From Epichloe hybrida (taxonomy: Eukaryota; Ascomycota; Sordariomycetes; Hypocreales; Clavicipitaceae): a stretch of DNA of 64,000 nucleotides. Positions 1-12,180 of this stretch are shown here, piece after piece; within the stretch, counting starts at the first letter, position 1, and each line of letters opens with the position of its first letter. The translations under genes and the position numbers were made by a program. The notes under the pieces were generated by a model. The model was not told where the DNA came from. It ran no database searches and saw only the letters and a program-made list of their open reading frames with translations. The stretch lies in the NCBI GenBank assembly GCA_019022495.1, contig JAFEKR010000014.1, positions 248,001-312,000 on the forward strand, written 5' to 3'.

Positions 1-6
1 CTTGCC

Positions 7-2934
7 ATGCCGCCGTCTGAGGATGACGTGCTGGAGCAAGATAACAAGATATACACGCCGCCCCCACGAGTCGCTGCTCGTTTCTACCGACCCTCTCACG
101 CTCGCCGTCGAGACTCGGCCGCTTCATCACGACGCAACTCCATCTCCTCTGTGCACTCGCGTTGCTCTTCGATTCAGCACGCGGCCGCTCACGCCGACAC
201 TGAGCAGAGCAAGCATGTCGCACAACACCTGCGGAGGGCCTCGTTCCTTGAGGATCGCCGTGCTCGTCTCGCCGATAGAGCAGCTCATGCTGAGAAAGTG
301 CGTCTTCGTGCCGCGCTGGCCAAGGCCACTCCGCGTGGCCCAACCGCGTCGGAAGAGCGCGCCCTGGCTGTGCAACAGGCCAGAGATCGCAATCTGGCCG
401 AGATTGTGGCCACCTGCGCAGAGGAGGTCAGAAAAGCGAAACAAGTGGCCGAGCTGACCAAAGGCAGGAGAGAGCAGGAGATCACCAAGATGCGTGCGCA
501 AATCGAGGAACGCATGGCCGAAGCCGAGAGGAGAAGGGAAGAACTGAGGACCAAGACTGCTACGAAACGGAGTCGCGGCCAGAGCGTCATGGCAAGAAAG
601 GCAAACGACGCTTCGGTGCAGATGAAGGAGGACGCGAAACCTGACATGTCCGAGGACGCTGCCGTGGCACGTATTCAAGGTTGGTGGCGCGGGTACTCAA
701 GGAGGCGCATCATCCACGAGTTTAACAGTCTCGGCCTATCTGTTGATGGCATCAGGGACACCCTGTTCGATACAGTTGTGGAACTTCTGGCGCAGGAAAA
801 GGTGCTCGTCATTATGGCAAGGCTGCTTCGCATCTGTGGGCTACAAGAGGGGAAACCCGGCTCGGTGGACGAGATGGCTGCTGTGCGCACATTTCTGAGT
901 GCATTTCTCATCTTGGGCCACCCGAACCAAGTTTTGAGCAACAAGAATGAGAATGGGACGGACGAAGAAGAGCTGGGCGATGCCATGGCCACTCATCGAC
1001 TACCCAGCACAGACCTGGCAAATCCGCAACTGCAGGATCTGGTTGGCAAGGCAAAAGACCTACTCGTCAACTTCGAGAATATCCTCGCCAGGCTCACCGC
1101 TTCCAATCGGTACACCATGCCGCCAGCGCTGGAAAATGCGCTTCCGGAAGCCTATGCCGTCTTTTGTAACGCATTCATCGCGTGGAAGTCGCGGGACTCG
1201 AATGCTCTCGTAGAGGTGATGCTGATGCAGTTCGTCGAGTTGGACGCCATTTTCCAGACCGTCAAGGACACAACAGATGATGCGGCCGCGGCATTGTACC
1301 GCCAAAGCATACAGGACAGCCAACTCATGTTGATTGTGCGGATCAAGAAGCTTGCGGGAGCTGAAAAGGGCAAGAAGCTCATTGTCAAAGCCGTTAGCGA
1401 AGCAAGAAAGTCGCGCAAGTCGAAGAAGCAGACGGGGGATACCAAACCGCGTGTGGCTGAAAGCTCTGCAGGCGACGACGCAACTGCCACGGCCACGAGT
1501 CTTGTGTCTACCGATTCGCAAACACTGCTCACGCCTCCAGCAACCCCGATGGGTAGGAGAAGCGAGAGCAAACCCGTTGTGGTGAAGACGGGCCTGAATG
1601 GCTTGCTTCCTGACAACCGTGTCGTCGTGCACGAGTTGGCCATCAACAAGGAGTATCAGATCCCAGCGCACGAATACGTCGAGCAGCAGGCTGGTCTGGC
1701 AAGACCACTGTACATGCAGATGCGGGTAGCCATGGCAGAAGATGACACGGAATCTCAGTTCAGATACTTCATCCACATGGCAGGAAACATCAGGGATAAG
1801 CTGCAGCGCCTCTTGAAACCTGGAAACTCCATGTACAATCTCATCGGGGAGATTCTCGACCCCGAAATGGCGGAGAAACAGTTCATCGTGGGCAACTTCT
1901 CTTATGAAAAGTTCTTCACGGCCATGGGCTCATTGCTCCCCAAGCTGTGTGCTCCGTTCCGAGATGACCAGGTCCAGGATCTGGTGCAGAACAAGCTCGG
2001 TGACGGCGATCTCATCGATCGAGTCGAGGCACTCAACAGCTTCATCGATACCATGCTCTGTGACTACATCAACTACATGCTTCGCATTGCCGCACCGCAG
2101 CTCATCGAGTCCGCTGCACAGTACGAAAGCAAGCGCTTCAATACCGACATTGTGGAAGGAAGGCTGAGCCTCGCCGTTGCGGAAACCGCCTGGCGCTCGG
2201 CCACGATCAAAGTAGTGGCTGAAGCACAGAAACGCGACCCCGAGGGCGTCAGCCACCCCAAGTCTCAGCCCACTGCCGCGAGAATCTACGCACAAATGCT
2301 CGTCGATGTCTTCACCCAGGCTGCGCACGTCAGGGCGGACCAAGTCCCTGAGATGCTGCACCTCGACCACCGCCGCATCAACGAAGTGTCGACGACAGTC
2401 CAGCGCATCATCACGGCCGGGGCTGTCCTCCTCCAGTGCAAGAACCTCCTCAAGCGGGATGTTCGCTCGCCCTGGAAAACGGAAGCCACGCGCATCATGG
2501 CTGTCCTTGAAGCCAACCACTCCTCGGTGGAGGCCACTCTGCAGGGAATCATGGCGGCTCTCGAAGCCGGACGGTCCATGCCAGCCGTCACAAAGAACCA
2601 TCTCCGAGCGCTGGTGACCAAAGTATTAAAGGCAAGCCAGGAGATGAGCTCGCAAAACGGCCCTACCGAGCCGCGGGAGCCAGTGCTACGACTGCTCCTC
2701 ACGAGATTACGAGGCAACATTCTCGCGAGACTGGCTTCTGGCTCAGCAAGTGAGAAGGTGAAGGCTGCAAACACGGCGGGCGAGAAGCTGGCCAGCCTAG
2801 GACTGAGTGAATTCATAGACAAGGTCAGAGGGATAGCAGAGTTGCTAGAGAGAGTCGGGGGCGTGGACAGAGTCGCACACGGAGCATGGTGGGACGTCGT
2901 GAGTACAAAGGTGCAGCAAGAACGAGCGGCGTGA
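7..2934 (+). CDS. Tcp11/Sok1-family protein (T-complex 11 domain)
   Basis: Uninterrupted 975-codon frame. Residues 1-60 are basic and Ser/Arg-rich. Residues about 70-220 are an Arg/Glu/Lys/Ala-rich predicted coiled coil. An IQ-like motif (ARIQGWWRGYSRRR) lies near residue 220. A low-complexity Lys/Ser/Thr linker (about 455-525) precedes a long helical C-terminal half (about 560-960) that reads as a Tcp11 domain (YMQMRVAMAEDD, FIHMAGNIRDKL). The yeast family member Sok1 acts in cAMP/protein kinase A signalling; a similar role here is inference. The ATG at 7 has a plausible context, but the frame stays open to base 1, so the N-terminus could extend beyond the window. No introns are needed. Confidence 0.8.
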   Translation: MPPSEDDVLEQDNKIYTPPPRVAARFYRPSHARRRDSAASSRRNSISSVHSRCSSIQHAAAHADTEQSKHVAQHLRRASFLEDRRARLADRAAHAEKVRLRAALAKATPRGPTASEERALAVQQARDRNLAEIVATCAEEVRKAKQVAELTKGRREQEITKMRAQIEERMAEAERRREELRTKTATKRSRGQSVMARKANDASVQMKEDAKPDMSEDAAVARIQGWWRGYSRRRIIHEFNSLGLSVDGIRDTLFDTVVELLAQEKVLVIMARLLRICGLQEGKPGSVDEMAAVRTFLSAFLILGHPNQVLSNKNENGTDEEELGDAMATHRLPSTDLANPQLQDLVGKAKDLLVNFENILARLTASNRYTMPPALENALPEAYAVFCNAFIAWKSRDSNALVEVMLMQFVELDAIFQTVKDTTDDAAAALYRQSIQDSQLMLIVRIKKLAGAEKGKKLIVKAVSEARKSRKSKKQTGDTKPRVAESSAGDDATATATSLVSTDSQTLLTPPATPMGRRSESKPVVVKTGLNGLLPDNRVVVHELAINKEYQIPAHEYVEQQAGLARPLYMQMRVAMAEDDTESQFRYFIHMAGNIRDKLQRLLKPGNSMYNLIGEILDPEMAEKQFIVGNFSYEKFFTAMGSLLPKLCAPFRDDQVQDLVQNKLGDGDLIDRVEALNSFIDTMLCDYINYMLRIAAPQLIESAAQYESKRFNTDIVEGRLSLAVAETAWRSATIKVVAEAQKRDPEGVSHPKSQPTAARIYAQMLVDVFTQAAHVRADQVPEMLHLDHRRINEVSTTVQRIITAGAVLLQCKNLLKRDVRSPWKTEATRIMAVLEANHSSVEATLQGIMAALEAGRSMPAVTKNHLRALVTKVLKASQEMSSQNGPTEPREPVLRLLLTRLRGNILARLASGSASEKVKAANTAGEKLASLGLSEFIDKVRGIAELLERVGGVDRVAHGAWWDVVSTKVQQERAA

Positions 2935-3795
2935 AGGAGATGATGTTGTCATGACTGATGAAGTGTGGGTTGAAGGTTTGTTATGGGTTTTTTTTTTCCT
3001 TCCCTTCTTCCCCATCTTTGCAATGGGCATGTCGGCGGCATATGAACGGGACTTTGTGAGGATTTTCATTCTACTTGCTGTCTTCACTTTCTGTTTTTAC
3101 AAACGATCGAATGCAATGCGTATGGATGAGGAGAGGGACGGGCTTGCGGGCATTTATTCTGGCGTTTATTGACGGGAAGGGGCTTCATGTATCATGCATC
3201 GGGATCATCTGGGTTTGCCGGGTTGGGATATCAGGACTGTCTTGTCAGTGCCATTGCTCCATTTTCTCGAATGCGCTATTTGTAGTGAAGGAAGGGCTGA
3301 TGTTGGCTCGTCCATCTTTGAGAATGGAATGAATGAGTGTATTTTGGGTTTGAGAAGACGTACAGTGCCATGACAGTTCTCAAAACCCTTTCATGCCCAT
3401 GATGACAACGCGCAACGGGCGCGCATCGCCCTCCCGGATGACACCCGCACATGTCTGATTCAAAAGTTCGAAAACACCCTTGCCTTTTGGGCGGCAGCGG
3501 GCACAATGAATTTGTCGATATGGACGTGTCTGATGCGGTGACTGACGGGGACTACGTTGCGGCCCTGTGCTGCTCTCCCATTGGGCGAGGCCAGCTTGCT
3601 TGCAGCTGGGGGATGCCCCGCCATTGACGAGCACCACTTTCTTGATCTGCTGCTAATGCGGATGCTGAAGTTTTGGGAGCAAACTACCCCCTCTCTCTCT
3701 TCTTCTCTTCTTCTCTTGCTTTCTCTCTAGTTCTGTTCCCTGGATACCATCTCGATTCTGCTCAGCGCAACGCGAGAGCAAGAAATCCCCACAAC
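2935..3795. other. Intergenic: 3' region of Tcp11 gene and promoter of aminopeptidase
   Basis: No supported gene. It starts with a T-rich run after the Tcp11 stop (about 2988-2998). It ends in a strong CT-rich leader (about 3690-3730), a typical fungal promoter/5'-UTR tract ahead of the aminopeptidase. An in-frame ATG at 3673 would add a hydrophobic extension to the aminopeptidase but lies upstream of this tract and is not favoured. Confidence 0.6.
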
Positions 3796-6689
3796 ATGGC
3801 CGACCGCGAGATCCTGCCCGACTCTGTCAAGCCTACTCACTACAATGTCTCCTTGAGAGACCTCGATTTCAAGAACTGGACCTACCAGGGTACCGTGACG
3901 TATGTGGTTCTCATGAACGGTCCCCGAAGAAAAAGAAAAAACAGACTCTGTTTTGAAACATGTGACGAGGCTGACACCCTGAGTCTCAAGCATCGACTCC
4001 GAGATCGTCAAACCCACCAACCAGATTGTCATCAACACTCTCGAGCTCAAGCTCACACACGCCAAGGTTGCTGTCGACCATTCGAAGGCATCCCAGGCCA
4101 TTGAGTCCACCAAATTTAGCTACGATGAACGTGCCCAGCGAGCCATCATCACCTTTGATCAAGAGCTCCCCGTCAGCAAGAGGGCCTCTGTAGTGATTGG
4201 CTTCGAGGGCATCGTCAACAATGAGATGGCTGGTTTCTACCGCTCAAAGTACAAGCCCACCGTCACCCCCGCCAAGTCGGTACCCCGTGATGATGAGTGG
4301 CACTACATGTTTAGCACCCAGTTCGAGTCTTGCGATGCTCGCAGGGCTTTCCCTTGCTTTGACGAACCCAACTTGAAGGCCACCTTCGACCTTGAGATTG
4401 AAGTGCCCGTCGATCAGGTTGCGCTCAGCAACATGCCCGTCAAGGACATCAGGCCTGCCAAGGAGGGCTGGCAGCTCGTCTCGTTTGAGACCTCCCCCGT
4501 CATGAGCACCTACCTGCTGGCTTGGGCTGTTGGTGACTTCGAATATGTCGAACAGCTTACCGACCGCCGCTACAATGGAAAGCAGATTCCCGTTCGTGTC
4601 TACACAACGCGTGGCCTCAAGGAGCAGGGCCGATGGGCTCTCGAGCATGCCCCCAAGGTCATCGACTTTTTCTCAGACATCTTCGACATTGACTACCCAC
4701 TGCCCAAGTCCGACTTGCTCGCCGTGCACGAGTTTACGCACGGTGCCATGGAGAACTGGGGCCTCGTCACCTACCGAACCACGCAGGTTCTCTTCGACGA
4801 GAAGACGTCGGATGCTAGATTCAAAAACGCCATTGCGTACGTGGTTGCCCACGAGCTCGCTCACCAGTGGTTTGGTAACCTCGTGACCATGGACTGGTGG
4901 GATGAGCTCTGGCTCAACGAAGGTTTTGCCACGTGGGTTGGCTGGTACGCCGTCGACCACCTGCATCCCGACTGGCAGGTCTGGGCTCAGTTTGTCAACG
5001 AAGGCATGGAGGCAGCCTTCCGCCTCGATGGTATTCGAGCCAGTCACCCCATTCACGTCCCTGTACGCGACGCTCTCGATGTCAACCAGATTTTCGACTC
5101 CATCAGTTATCTCAAGGGCTGCTCGGTCATTCGCATGCTTGCGAACCACCTCGGCGTGGATACTTTTCTCAAGGGCACCTCCAACTATCTCAAGGCCCAT
5201 GCCTATGGCAATGCGAAGACCGAGGCTCTGTGGGATGCCCTCAGTGAGGCTTCGGGCAAGGACGTCAGCACCCTGATGGGTCCTTGGATCTCCAAGATTG
5301 GCCATCCCTTGGTGACTGTTGCGGAGGAGCCCGGCCAGATTTCCATCCAGCAGTCCCGTTTCCTGTCCACTGGCGATGTGAAGCCCGAAGATGACACCAC
5401 CACCTGGTGGGTCCCCCTCGGCCTCGAGGGTAAGAAAGGCGAACCCGGAATCTCCACTCTTTCTCTCGAGAAAAAGGAGGAGACTATTCGCGACATTGGT
5501 GACGAGTTCTACAAGCTGAACAGCGGCGCCACTGGTTTCTACCGAGTCAACTACCCACCTGCCCGCCTGGCCAAGCTCGCCACCCAGCTTTACAAGCTGA
5601 GCACCGAGGACAAGATTGCCATTGTTGGCTCGACTGCGGATCTGGCCTTTGCTGGCAACAGCACGACGCCTGCTCTGCTGACATTCCTGCAGGGCTTCGG
5701 CAAGGAGACCCATCCTCTTGTTTGGGCCCAAGTCCTTGACTCTATTGCCTCGGTCAAGTCCGTCTTTTCTGAAGACGGGGAGATCTTGAAGGGCCTCGAG
5801 AGCTTCACGCGCAAGCTCATTGCCGACAAGGCCGAGGAGGTTGGCTGGGAGTCTGCTGCCAACGATGGCTATCTAGATACGATTCTGCGCAAGCACATTA
5901 TCGGAACCGCCGTGTCCGTTGAACATTCCGAGTAAGTGAATCAACTCCTGCCTTTTTTTTTTTTCTTCTTTTCTTCTTCTTTTCATCTTCTTTTCTTCTT
6001 CTTTTCATCTTTTTTTTTTCTTCATGCATATGTAAGATCCGAAAGCGAACTAACCCTGTTTCTCTCTCGTCCTCTCCAACAGGATCACCAAGGAAGCCCT
6101 TGAGCGCTTCAATGCCTGGAACGACAACGCCGAAGCTAACCCTATTCCTCCCTCTCTGCGTCTCCCAGTCTGGCGCGCTGCCGTCAAGAAGGACACGGCG
6201 CGTGCGGTCGACATTCTGAAGAAGGAGTGGTTCACCACCAAGTCTATCGATGGCAAGCTGCTCTGCCTCAATGCGCTGTCGGTGGCCGAGGATGAGCAGA
6301 TCTTGAATGACCTGCTTGCCTTCAACTTTAACGCATCGCCTCCCAACAATGCCAATAACGCGGCCGACATGCACGTTCTCGGCACGGGTCTGGCGGACAA
6401 CCCCACCGGTCGCCAGGTGCAGTGGGCATTCATGAAGAACAACTGGAATGCATGCGTTGCCAAGCTCGGCAATCCCGTCGTTCTTGACCGCTTTGTGCGA
6501 GGCAGTCTGGGTAGCTTCACCGACACTGCCACCCTGGACGACATTGAGCTGTTCTTCAAGGACAAGAACACCAAGAGCTTTGACCGAACTCTGGAGACGG
6601 TCAAGGACAGAATTCGCGGGCGGGCTGCATACAAGACGCGTGACTCTGCTTCTCTGAAGGAGTGGCTAGCCGCGAACAACTATCTGTGA
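3796..6689 (+). CDS. M1 family zinc aminopeptidase (Ape2/Aap1-type)
   Basis: Three exons: 3796-3899, 3991-5931, 6083-6689 (883 aa). Donors are GTATGT and GTAAGT; acceptors fall at 3989-3990 and 6081-6082; phases join exactly. The exopeptidase motif GAMENWG is near residue 286. The zinc site HELAHQWFGN is near residue 322, with the third ligand Glu in LWLNEGFATW, giving the HEXXH-X18-E gluzincin signature. A C-terminal ERAP1-like helical domain fills the last third. Length matches yeast Ape2/Aap1 and mammalian puromycin-sensitive aminopeptidase. It removes N-terminal residues from peptides and is probably cytosolic, as the chosen start MADREILPDSVKPTHY has no signal peptide. Intron 2 is packed with CTT/TTTTC repeats. 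It converges on the esterase gene downstream. Confidence 0.93.
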
Positions 6690-6886
6690 AAATTGCAAGT
6701 TGTGACGGGACGTATTCTGAACAAGGACGGTGTTTGTAAAGAAGAGACTTGAGAAGAAAATTGTTGACATTTTTGACTACTACGCAATAATTCCTCATGA
6801 CACATTCATCAAAGCAGCCCGCTTGCTCACAATGATCGGGTTAGAAAGCCAGGGGGAAGGGGGAGGGGGAGGTGGAGAAAAGAAGA

Positions 6887-8593
6887 CTAGATGTGCAGGA
6901 TATCCCGATTCTCGGAGACAAAGTCGGCTGCTTCGCTTCGGAAATCATCAGCCAGGATGTCATTGGCGAATGCCCACCGGAACCACATGAGCTTCTTGGC
7001 CTTTTTCCACGCGGGCCACTCGCCGAAGCCGCCAACGCCCTTGTTCGGGTCCTGGTTGTGCAGGAAGTTGAAGTAGTAGGTTCGGCAGCTCCTGGCGGCG
7101 TGGTTGGGCGCAATGCCGTAGAAGACCTGCAAGAGATCCGAGGCGTGGAAGGTGCCGAGGAAGGGAGTGCCGTGGTCGTAGGACGAGAGATAGGACCACA
7201 CGGGGACGTCGGGGTTCGCGGCCATGGCGGCATCGAGGAAAGCGCGACGGGACAGCGTGAAGGTCAGGTCGCCGAGGATGGCGGCGATGCGCTTGAACCC
7301 GGGGTACAGCTCGTTGAGGAGGCCGGTCCGGAAGGGGCTTCCGTTCAAGAGGGCTGGCTCGTACAGCTCGACGAGCGCCTTGAGCCGGGGCTTGGTGGCG
7401 TTTTGGAAGAAGTAGGTGGCGAGGTAGTCGACGGCCTTGTCGACGGTGGTGACGCCGGGGGTGAGGAGGGCGAAGAGGGTGCCCTCGTCCTCCTGGCCGC
7501 CGGCGATCATGGGGACGGCGTGGTACCGGCCGGCTGCGACGAGCTTGTCGGGACTCTGGGTGAGCACCTTGCCGTCGGGGCGAGGCAGATACGAGAGGGC
7601 AACCGTCTGGTTGGACATGATGCCGGGCAACGAGTTGACGGCGTCGAAGAACGTTGTGTAGTCGGCGGCGCGGAGGCACGCCAAGGAGTCGCGAGCGCCC
7701 GAGCAGCCAGCCTCGCTCACGACCTTGTCGTACACGGCCTGCCCCTTGGGACAGTCCAGGGGATCGGCGGGCACGATGGTGCCCGAGCTCATGATGGCGC
7801 CGCGGAACAGGGGCTTGCCTCTGTAGGTGGCGTCGCCGTCGTACAGGAGCATCTGGTCGAGGACGGAGATGGACCCGGCCGACTGGCCCCAGATGGTGAC
7901 TCTGCTCGGGTCGCCCCCAAAGGCGGCGATGTTGTCGGCGACCCATTCCAGCCCCATGCGCTGGTCGAGAAGACCGATGTTGGCGCCGCCGTCCGCCAGC
8001 ATCTCCCTGCCGGGCATGAAGCCGAAGCCGGCAACGCGGTAGTTGACGGCGACGAAGATGAAGGGCTGCTCCTGGCCGACGGCGGCGGCGACGAGGCCGG
8101 AGCCGTCGTAGATGTTGGAAGCGCCAAACTCGAACCCGCCGCCGTAGATCCAGAACAGAACAGGGAGCTTGGCGCCGGCCTCGGTGCCCGCGGGCCGCCG
8201 CACGTCGACGGTCAGACAGTCCTCCTGGCCGCCGCCGACCGTCTTGAGCAGCGGAACCTGCAGGACGTCGTTGGCCACGGCGCCGACGACGCCGAGGCCC
8301 TCTCGCGAGACGAGCATCTGCGGACAAGCGGGCGCGATGCCCGTGCCGTCGCGTCTGCCAAGCGGTCCGGAGAACCTCCTCGGCGGCTTCAGGCGCAGCG
8401 GTCCGACGGGCGGGTCGGCGAACGGGATGCCGTTGAAGGTCTCGACCCCGAGCAGCGATTTTCCCGTGATTGTGCCGCCACCGCCACCGCCAGAAGGTAG
8501 GTGGACGTCGATTGTTGCGAATCCCGTCTCGGGAGCCGGTGCGGCCGAAGCCACGGCGGCGCAGAACACGGCCAAGACCGACTGCACCTTCAT
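6887..8593 (-). CDS. Secreted type-B carboxylesterase / lipase
   Basis: Single-exon 568-aa protein of the alpha/beta-hydrolase COesterase family. A signal peptide is evident (MKVQSVLAVFCAAVASAAPA), followed by a short glycine run. Visible family motifs: FNGIPFADPPVGPLR near the N-terminus, oxyanion-hole GGGFEFG (about 155), nucleophile elbow FGGDPSRVTIWGQSAGS (Ser about 239), acid-loop GGQEDEGTLF (about 368), and the catalytic His in GTFHASDL (about 481). Length is normal. It probably hydrolyses extracellular esters or lipids; the substrate cannot be read from sequence. The coding strand is GC-rich, which leaves a 542-aa antisense open frame. Convergent with the aminopeptidase; the stops are about 200 bp apart. 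Confidence 0.92.
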   Translation of the reverse strand: MKVQSVLAVFCAAVASAAPAPETGFATIDVHLPSGGGGGGTITGKSLLGVETFNGIPFADPPVGPLRLKPPRRFSGPLGRRDGTGIAPACPQMLVSREGLGVVGAVANDVLQVPLLKTVGGGQEDCLTVDVRRPAGTEAGAKLPVLFWIYGGGFEFGASNIYDGSGLVAAAVGQEQPFIFVAVNYRVAGFGFMPGREMLADGGANIGLLDQRMGLEWVADNIAAFGGDPSRVTIWGQSAGSISVLDQMLLYDGDATYRGKPLFRGAIMSSGTIVPADPLDCPKGQAVYDKVVSEAGCSGARDSLACLRAADYTTFFDAVNSLPGIMSNQTVALSYLPRPDGKVLTQSPDKLVAAGRYHAVPMIAGGQEDEGTLFALLTPGVTTVDKAVDYLATYFFQNATKPRLKALVELYEPALLNGSPFRTGLLNELYPGFKRIAAILGDLTFTLSRRAFLDAAMAANPDVPVWSYLSSYDHGTPFLGTFHASDLLQVFYGIAPNHAARSCRTYYFNFLHNQDPNKGVGGFGEWPAWKKAKKLMWFRWAFANDILADDFRSEAADFVSENRDILHI

Positions 8594-10148
8594 GTTCTCT
8601 CTTTCTCTCTCTTTACCGTACCAGCTTCAGTTAGGCAACGGAAAAAGAAAATATAAAGAAAAACGATTCGAAACTTCAAGCAGGGGGGGGGGGCTTGGTG
8701 TCACGGCCCTTTGTGCCACGGGGGCATATAAAGGCCACAATCAAGAAACGGACACAAAAACGAGTGCCGATCCCAACGATGAATAAAACCGCGGGTATTG
8801 ATATCACGGTTCAGGGAGCGGGGACCATGTTTCCCAGCAGGACAAGACTCGCTGTATATATTCACGTTTGTTCACGCCTGGCGCGAAGATATAATACAAG
8901 GAGCCTGGAAACCGCTCCGTGACCAGGTCACACTAGGCTTTGTGCCAGGCCAAGACGAGCACACATCTCTGGTACAATGTCCACCAAGGGTGAGTCGGGC
9001 AAAGTAGCGCCAGCCCGCGAGACTGTCCATTAAGGTTGGCGTATGAATGAACAAAGTAGGCAGGTGATTAACTTGGATGGGTTCCCCCCCCTTACAAAGA
9101 AGGAAGGCCAAAATGATGCATGTGGGTTTCCCATTGGCGGGGGAATTGGAAGCACGACGAGAAGACATGTTGGAGCGGGCAACAAAGGCTTGATTGATGA
9201 AGAGCAAGAGAAAAAATGCTAGATATTTCCCCCTCCTCGAGATTCTCCCCGAGTTTTTGAAAAAAAGCCGGATCCCATCCCGTGGCCTCCGCGGCCTCTT
9301 TCCTCTTCAACTGCGTGCGGGGTAGGGCGCACTAGAACCCAATCAGTTTTCACGTTGCTGATTCGCCTGCTCCATTGCCAATGTCAAATGTCCTTCCTCT
9401 TCTGGTCCTTGGTCCGACGCGAGCCTGCGAGCCATCCATCCATGCATCTAGCTGTGTAACGTCGTGGCCCAATGAGCCGGCGCGGCTTCAGGCTCGAACC
9501 ACGGCTCCCGTGATGCTTCATTCTTTGCTTCCGGCAGGCGAGCGACCAGCTGATGTTTCTGGATTTCCGATCGACGCTGCGCTGCACCTTGCTAGTCCCG
9601 AGTGTTTTTTTCCATACCCTGATGAGGGCAGGTGCATCTTGGCAGAGATACCGAGGACCAACTGCTATGGTCAAGTTCAGGAACTCATCTCTTTCAACAT
9701 GTTGATATTGACGACGCAAAACGTTGCGGCATCTCATGGACTGCCGATGCTATGATTGAAGAAAGATGGAAAAAGTAAAAAGGGGGAAAGCTCCCCTGTC
9801 GACCGGCACGGTTCAGTTTCCTTCCGACATGATGTTTTTTCTGTCTAAACCCATGCCCTCGTAGACACCACTAATATGTCATGCCCATGCTTTTGCTAAA
9901 AAAAAAAAAAAAAAAAAAGCCGAACAAAAGAGGAAAGAGGGAAGAAAAAGTGCAAGTTCGAGGACCAAAGACAAGACTGCCGATGGGAAATGAAGTCCGA
10001 CCCTATATCTTGGTGTTCGCTCCCCACGTTACACAAAAGACAACGCCTGCTATATGCTTGCCTCCATATATTATACGAGTTGAAGAAAAAATGGGTCGAG
10101 TAAAGGAAAATAATCAAGACATGGTGGCCTCGCGGCGGCGCTCCGTCG
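8594..10148. other. Intergenic between esterase promoter and rhodopsin-fold gene 3' end
   Basis: Holds the promoter of the minus-strand esterase (TC-rich leader at 8595-8620), a G9-10 run near 8686, and a run of about 20 A at 9898-9919. Short ORFs here lack family features or codon structure; I see no supported gene. Confidence 0.5.
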
Positions 10149-11561
10149 TCAACGAGGGCTGTACGTCTCGTCTCGTCGTGGGTGCAGGGAGTGTGTGGTG
10201 GAGTGTGTCGAGACGGCATCGTTTCGAACGGCAGGAGACATGGTCAACTCGACTGCCACCTCTTCGGGTTTCTTGCCGGCAGATTCTGCCGCCCGTCGTG
10301 ACCTGGATGCACTGGTTTGATAGTAGGGGTCGGGGTCGGAGTCGAAGCGTCCGTAGCCGGCGGTCTTGGCGGTGCTGACTCCGGGGAGACGGAATAAGTG
10401 ATCGCAGACGGGTTTGATGGGCGGAACGCTTCCGCAAACGATGATGACGAAGAGTTCCATTCCAGACCAGAGGTAGAGGTCGTACGTTTCCCCTGGAGGG
10501 GGGGGGGGGAAAAGGGAAGAAGAGATCAGTAAGACGAGTTCTTGGGGGCCAATGGACGTCTGCTGTGACGGGACTGCGATAGTCTTTTTGGGGGGGGGGG
10601 GCAGACAGATCAGGTAACCAACGTACATGTGATATCGGAGCGAACGGTCAATGAGGACAGGTATCTCGTCTTGATGGCTGCAAAGACGGCGGCCGTGGCG
10701 CCCAGACCCAGGAGAAGGCACAACCCGAGCTTCTTCTTTACAGTCAGATCGAGGCTGTATAGAAAAGTGGCGGGGAGAAAAGCCAGGAAGAGATCGGTCA
10801 GGATATTCCAAGCTAAAACGTTGTCGGTCAGCCAATTACACGGGTAAGCCTCATCTCAGCAATGCCAATTGAGGAAGGGGGGATTCCGTACTGGAGAGGA
10901 AAATGGAAAAGTTTACGACAATGGTGGGCGACCAGCACGTGGCTTTCCCTTGGGCCACGAGGGACTGCTCCCACAAGGCTCTCGGGGGCGAGCATTGAGC
11001 AAAGGTGAGGGCGATAGCGACGATGCTCAGGACGAAGGCTGTCATGACGGCGAAACACAGAGACCACTTGCGCCAAAAGGTCGTTGATCCCACGACGCGC
11101 CAGAGCAGGACGCCCACGGAGAGTTTGCCGGTAGCAAAGCCCATGACGACAAAGGGATGGCACATCCAATGCCATTTGATGGCACGAACTCGCTCCCGTT
11201 GATCGAGGTAGTAGAGATGGCGGATACCGCCGATTGATATGACCTTTGTCAAAACGGCCAGGAACATGATATAATGAGCCTGTGCGGTGAGGGAGCGGAT
11301 GAGTGAGTGAGCAAACTCGACGTTGGAGGGGAGGGGGATCGTTGGATGGACTCGCAATCCATGAAGAGGGAAGGAAAGACGACGTACCAAGGTGACAAGC
11401 ATGAGCCAATCGTCGAGTCCCGTCCGTTGTCTCAAATGTCGTCCGAGGAAGCGCAAGGCGACGACGACGACGCTCAACGCGGCCGTGACCCAAAATATAG
11501 TCAACATCTGCGGCGAGCGATCGACATCACCGCCCTCGGGCGCGACTTCCTCTGGCACCAT
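10149..11561 (-). CDS. Seven-TM fungal rhodopsin-fold membrane protein (Pth11/SAT5-like)
   Basis: Four exons on the minus strand: 11561-11388, 11279-10892, 10812-10627, 10492-10149 (363 aa). Donors are GTACGT, GTACGG, GTACGT; acceptors CACAG, TTTAG, CCAG; all phases agree. The N-terminus has a TM helix then RTGLDDWLML, the (L/G)DDW motif of the fungal rhodopsin-domain family. TM helices follow (HYIMFLAVLTKVISIGGI; FATGKLSVGVLLWRV; WSLCFAVMTAFVLSIVAIAL), then TWNILTDLFLAFLP, the WN-x-x-TD motif of the family, and a polar Ser/Arg-rich tail. Related proteins include Pth11-like receptors and uncharacterised integral membrane proteins. It has no CFEM domain. A role in surface sensing is inference only. 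Confidence 0.85.
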
Positions 11562-12180
11562 GGATCTGACGGCAACGCTTCACAAAACTGCATCCAACCA
11601 ACTCTTGTCCCGCTGGGGAGGGCGACGCAAGCTCAGACCTGCGACAAGACGTCCGATCCAACGCATCAGATCATTGCTGACGGTGAGGGTCAGGTTGAGG
11701 GTGACGGTTATAGTGACGGTTTATGATGATGGTGATGGAGGGATTATATATGACAAAGGAGCAAGCCGCTTCCAATCTGACGAAGCAAGGCGAGCCAAGA
11801 TGCGACAGGGCTGGGTCAAATGTAATAATAATAAGAGTAATAGAAGCTCGGCATGTCTGGCCGGGAGCAACGACCCCCCGCCACAAGGGAAGACGGTCAG
11901 GTCAGGGAGGAGAAAGACGGCCAAATTGCCGGTGATGCTACTGTACGTGAGTGCCAGCGCAAATGCCGTGTGGTGCCCTGGCCTCGATGTCGATGCTATT
12001 CCCTTTTTCCTCTTCTCCGTGGGCATTGGACTGGACCGTTGGTTCTATGTACGGAGTCATACGTCCGTGCGGAGTTGTCCATCTTTATGCTGGATATGGC
12101 TAAAGACGCCAAAAGGAACAGCCAGGGGGTGGCAAAGGCGGCAGTTGACATCCGGCCACTTACGGATTACATCCGTACAT

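Noticed and set aside
6872..8500. 542-codon ORF on the plus strand
   Set aside because: Antisense to the GC-rich carboxylesterase gene; composition (Gly/Val/Asp/Glu) is a complement shadow with no motifs.
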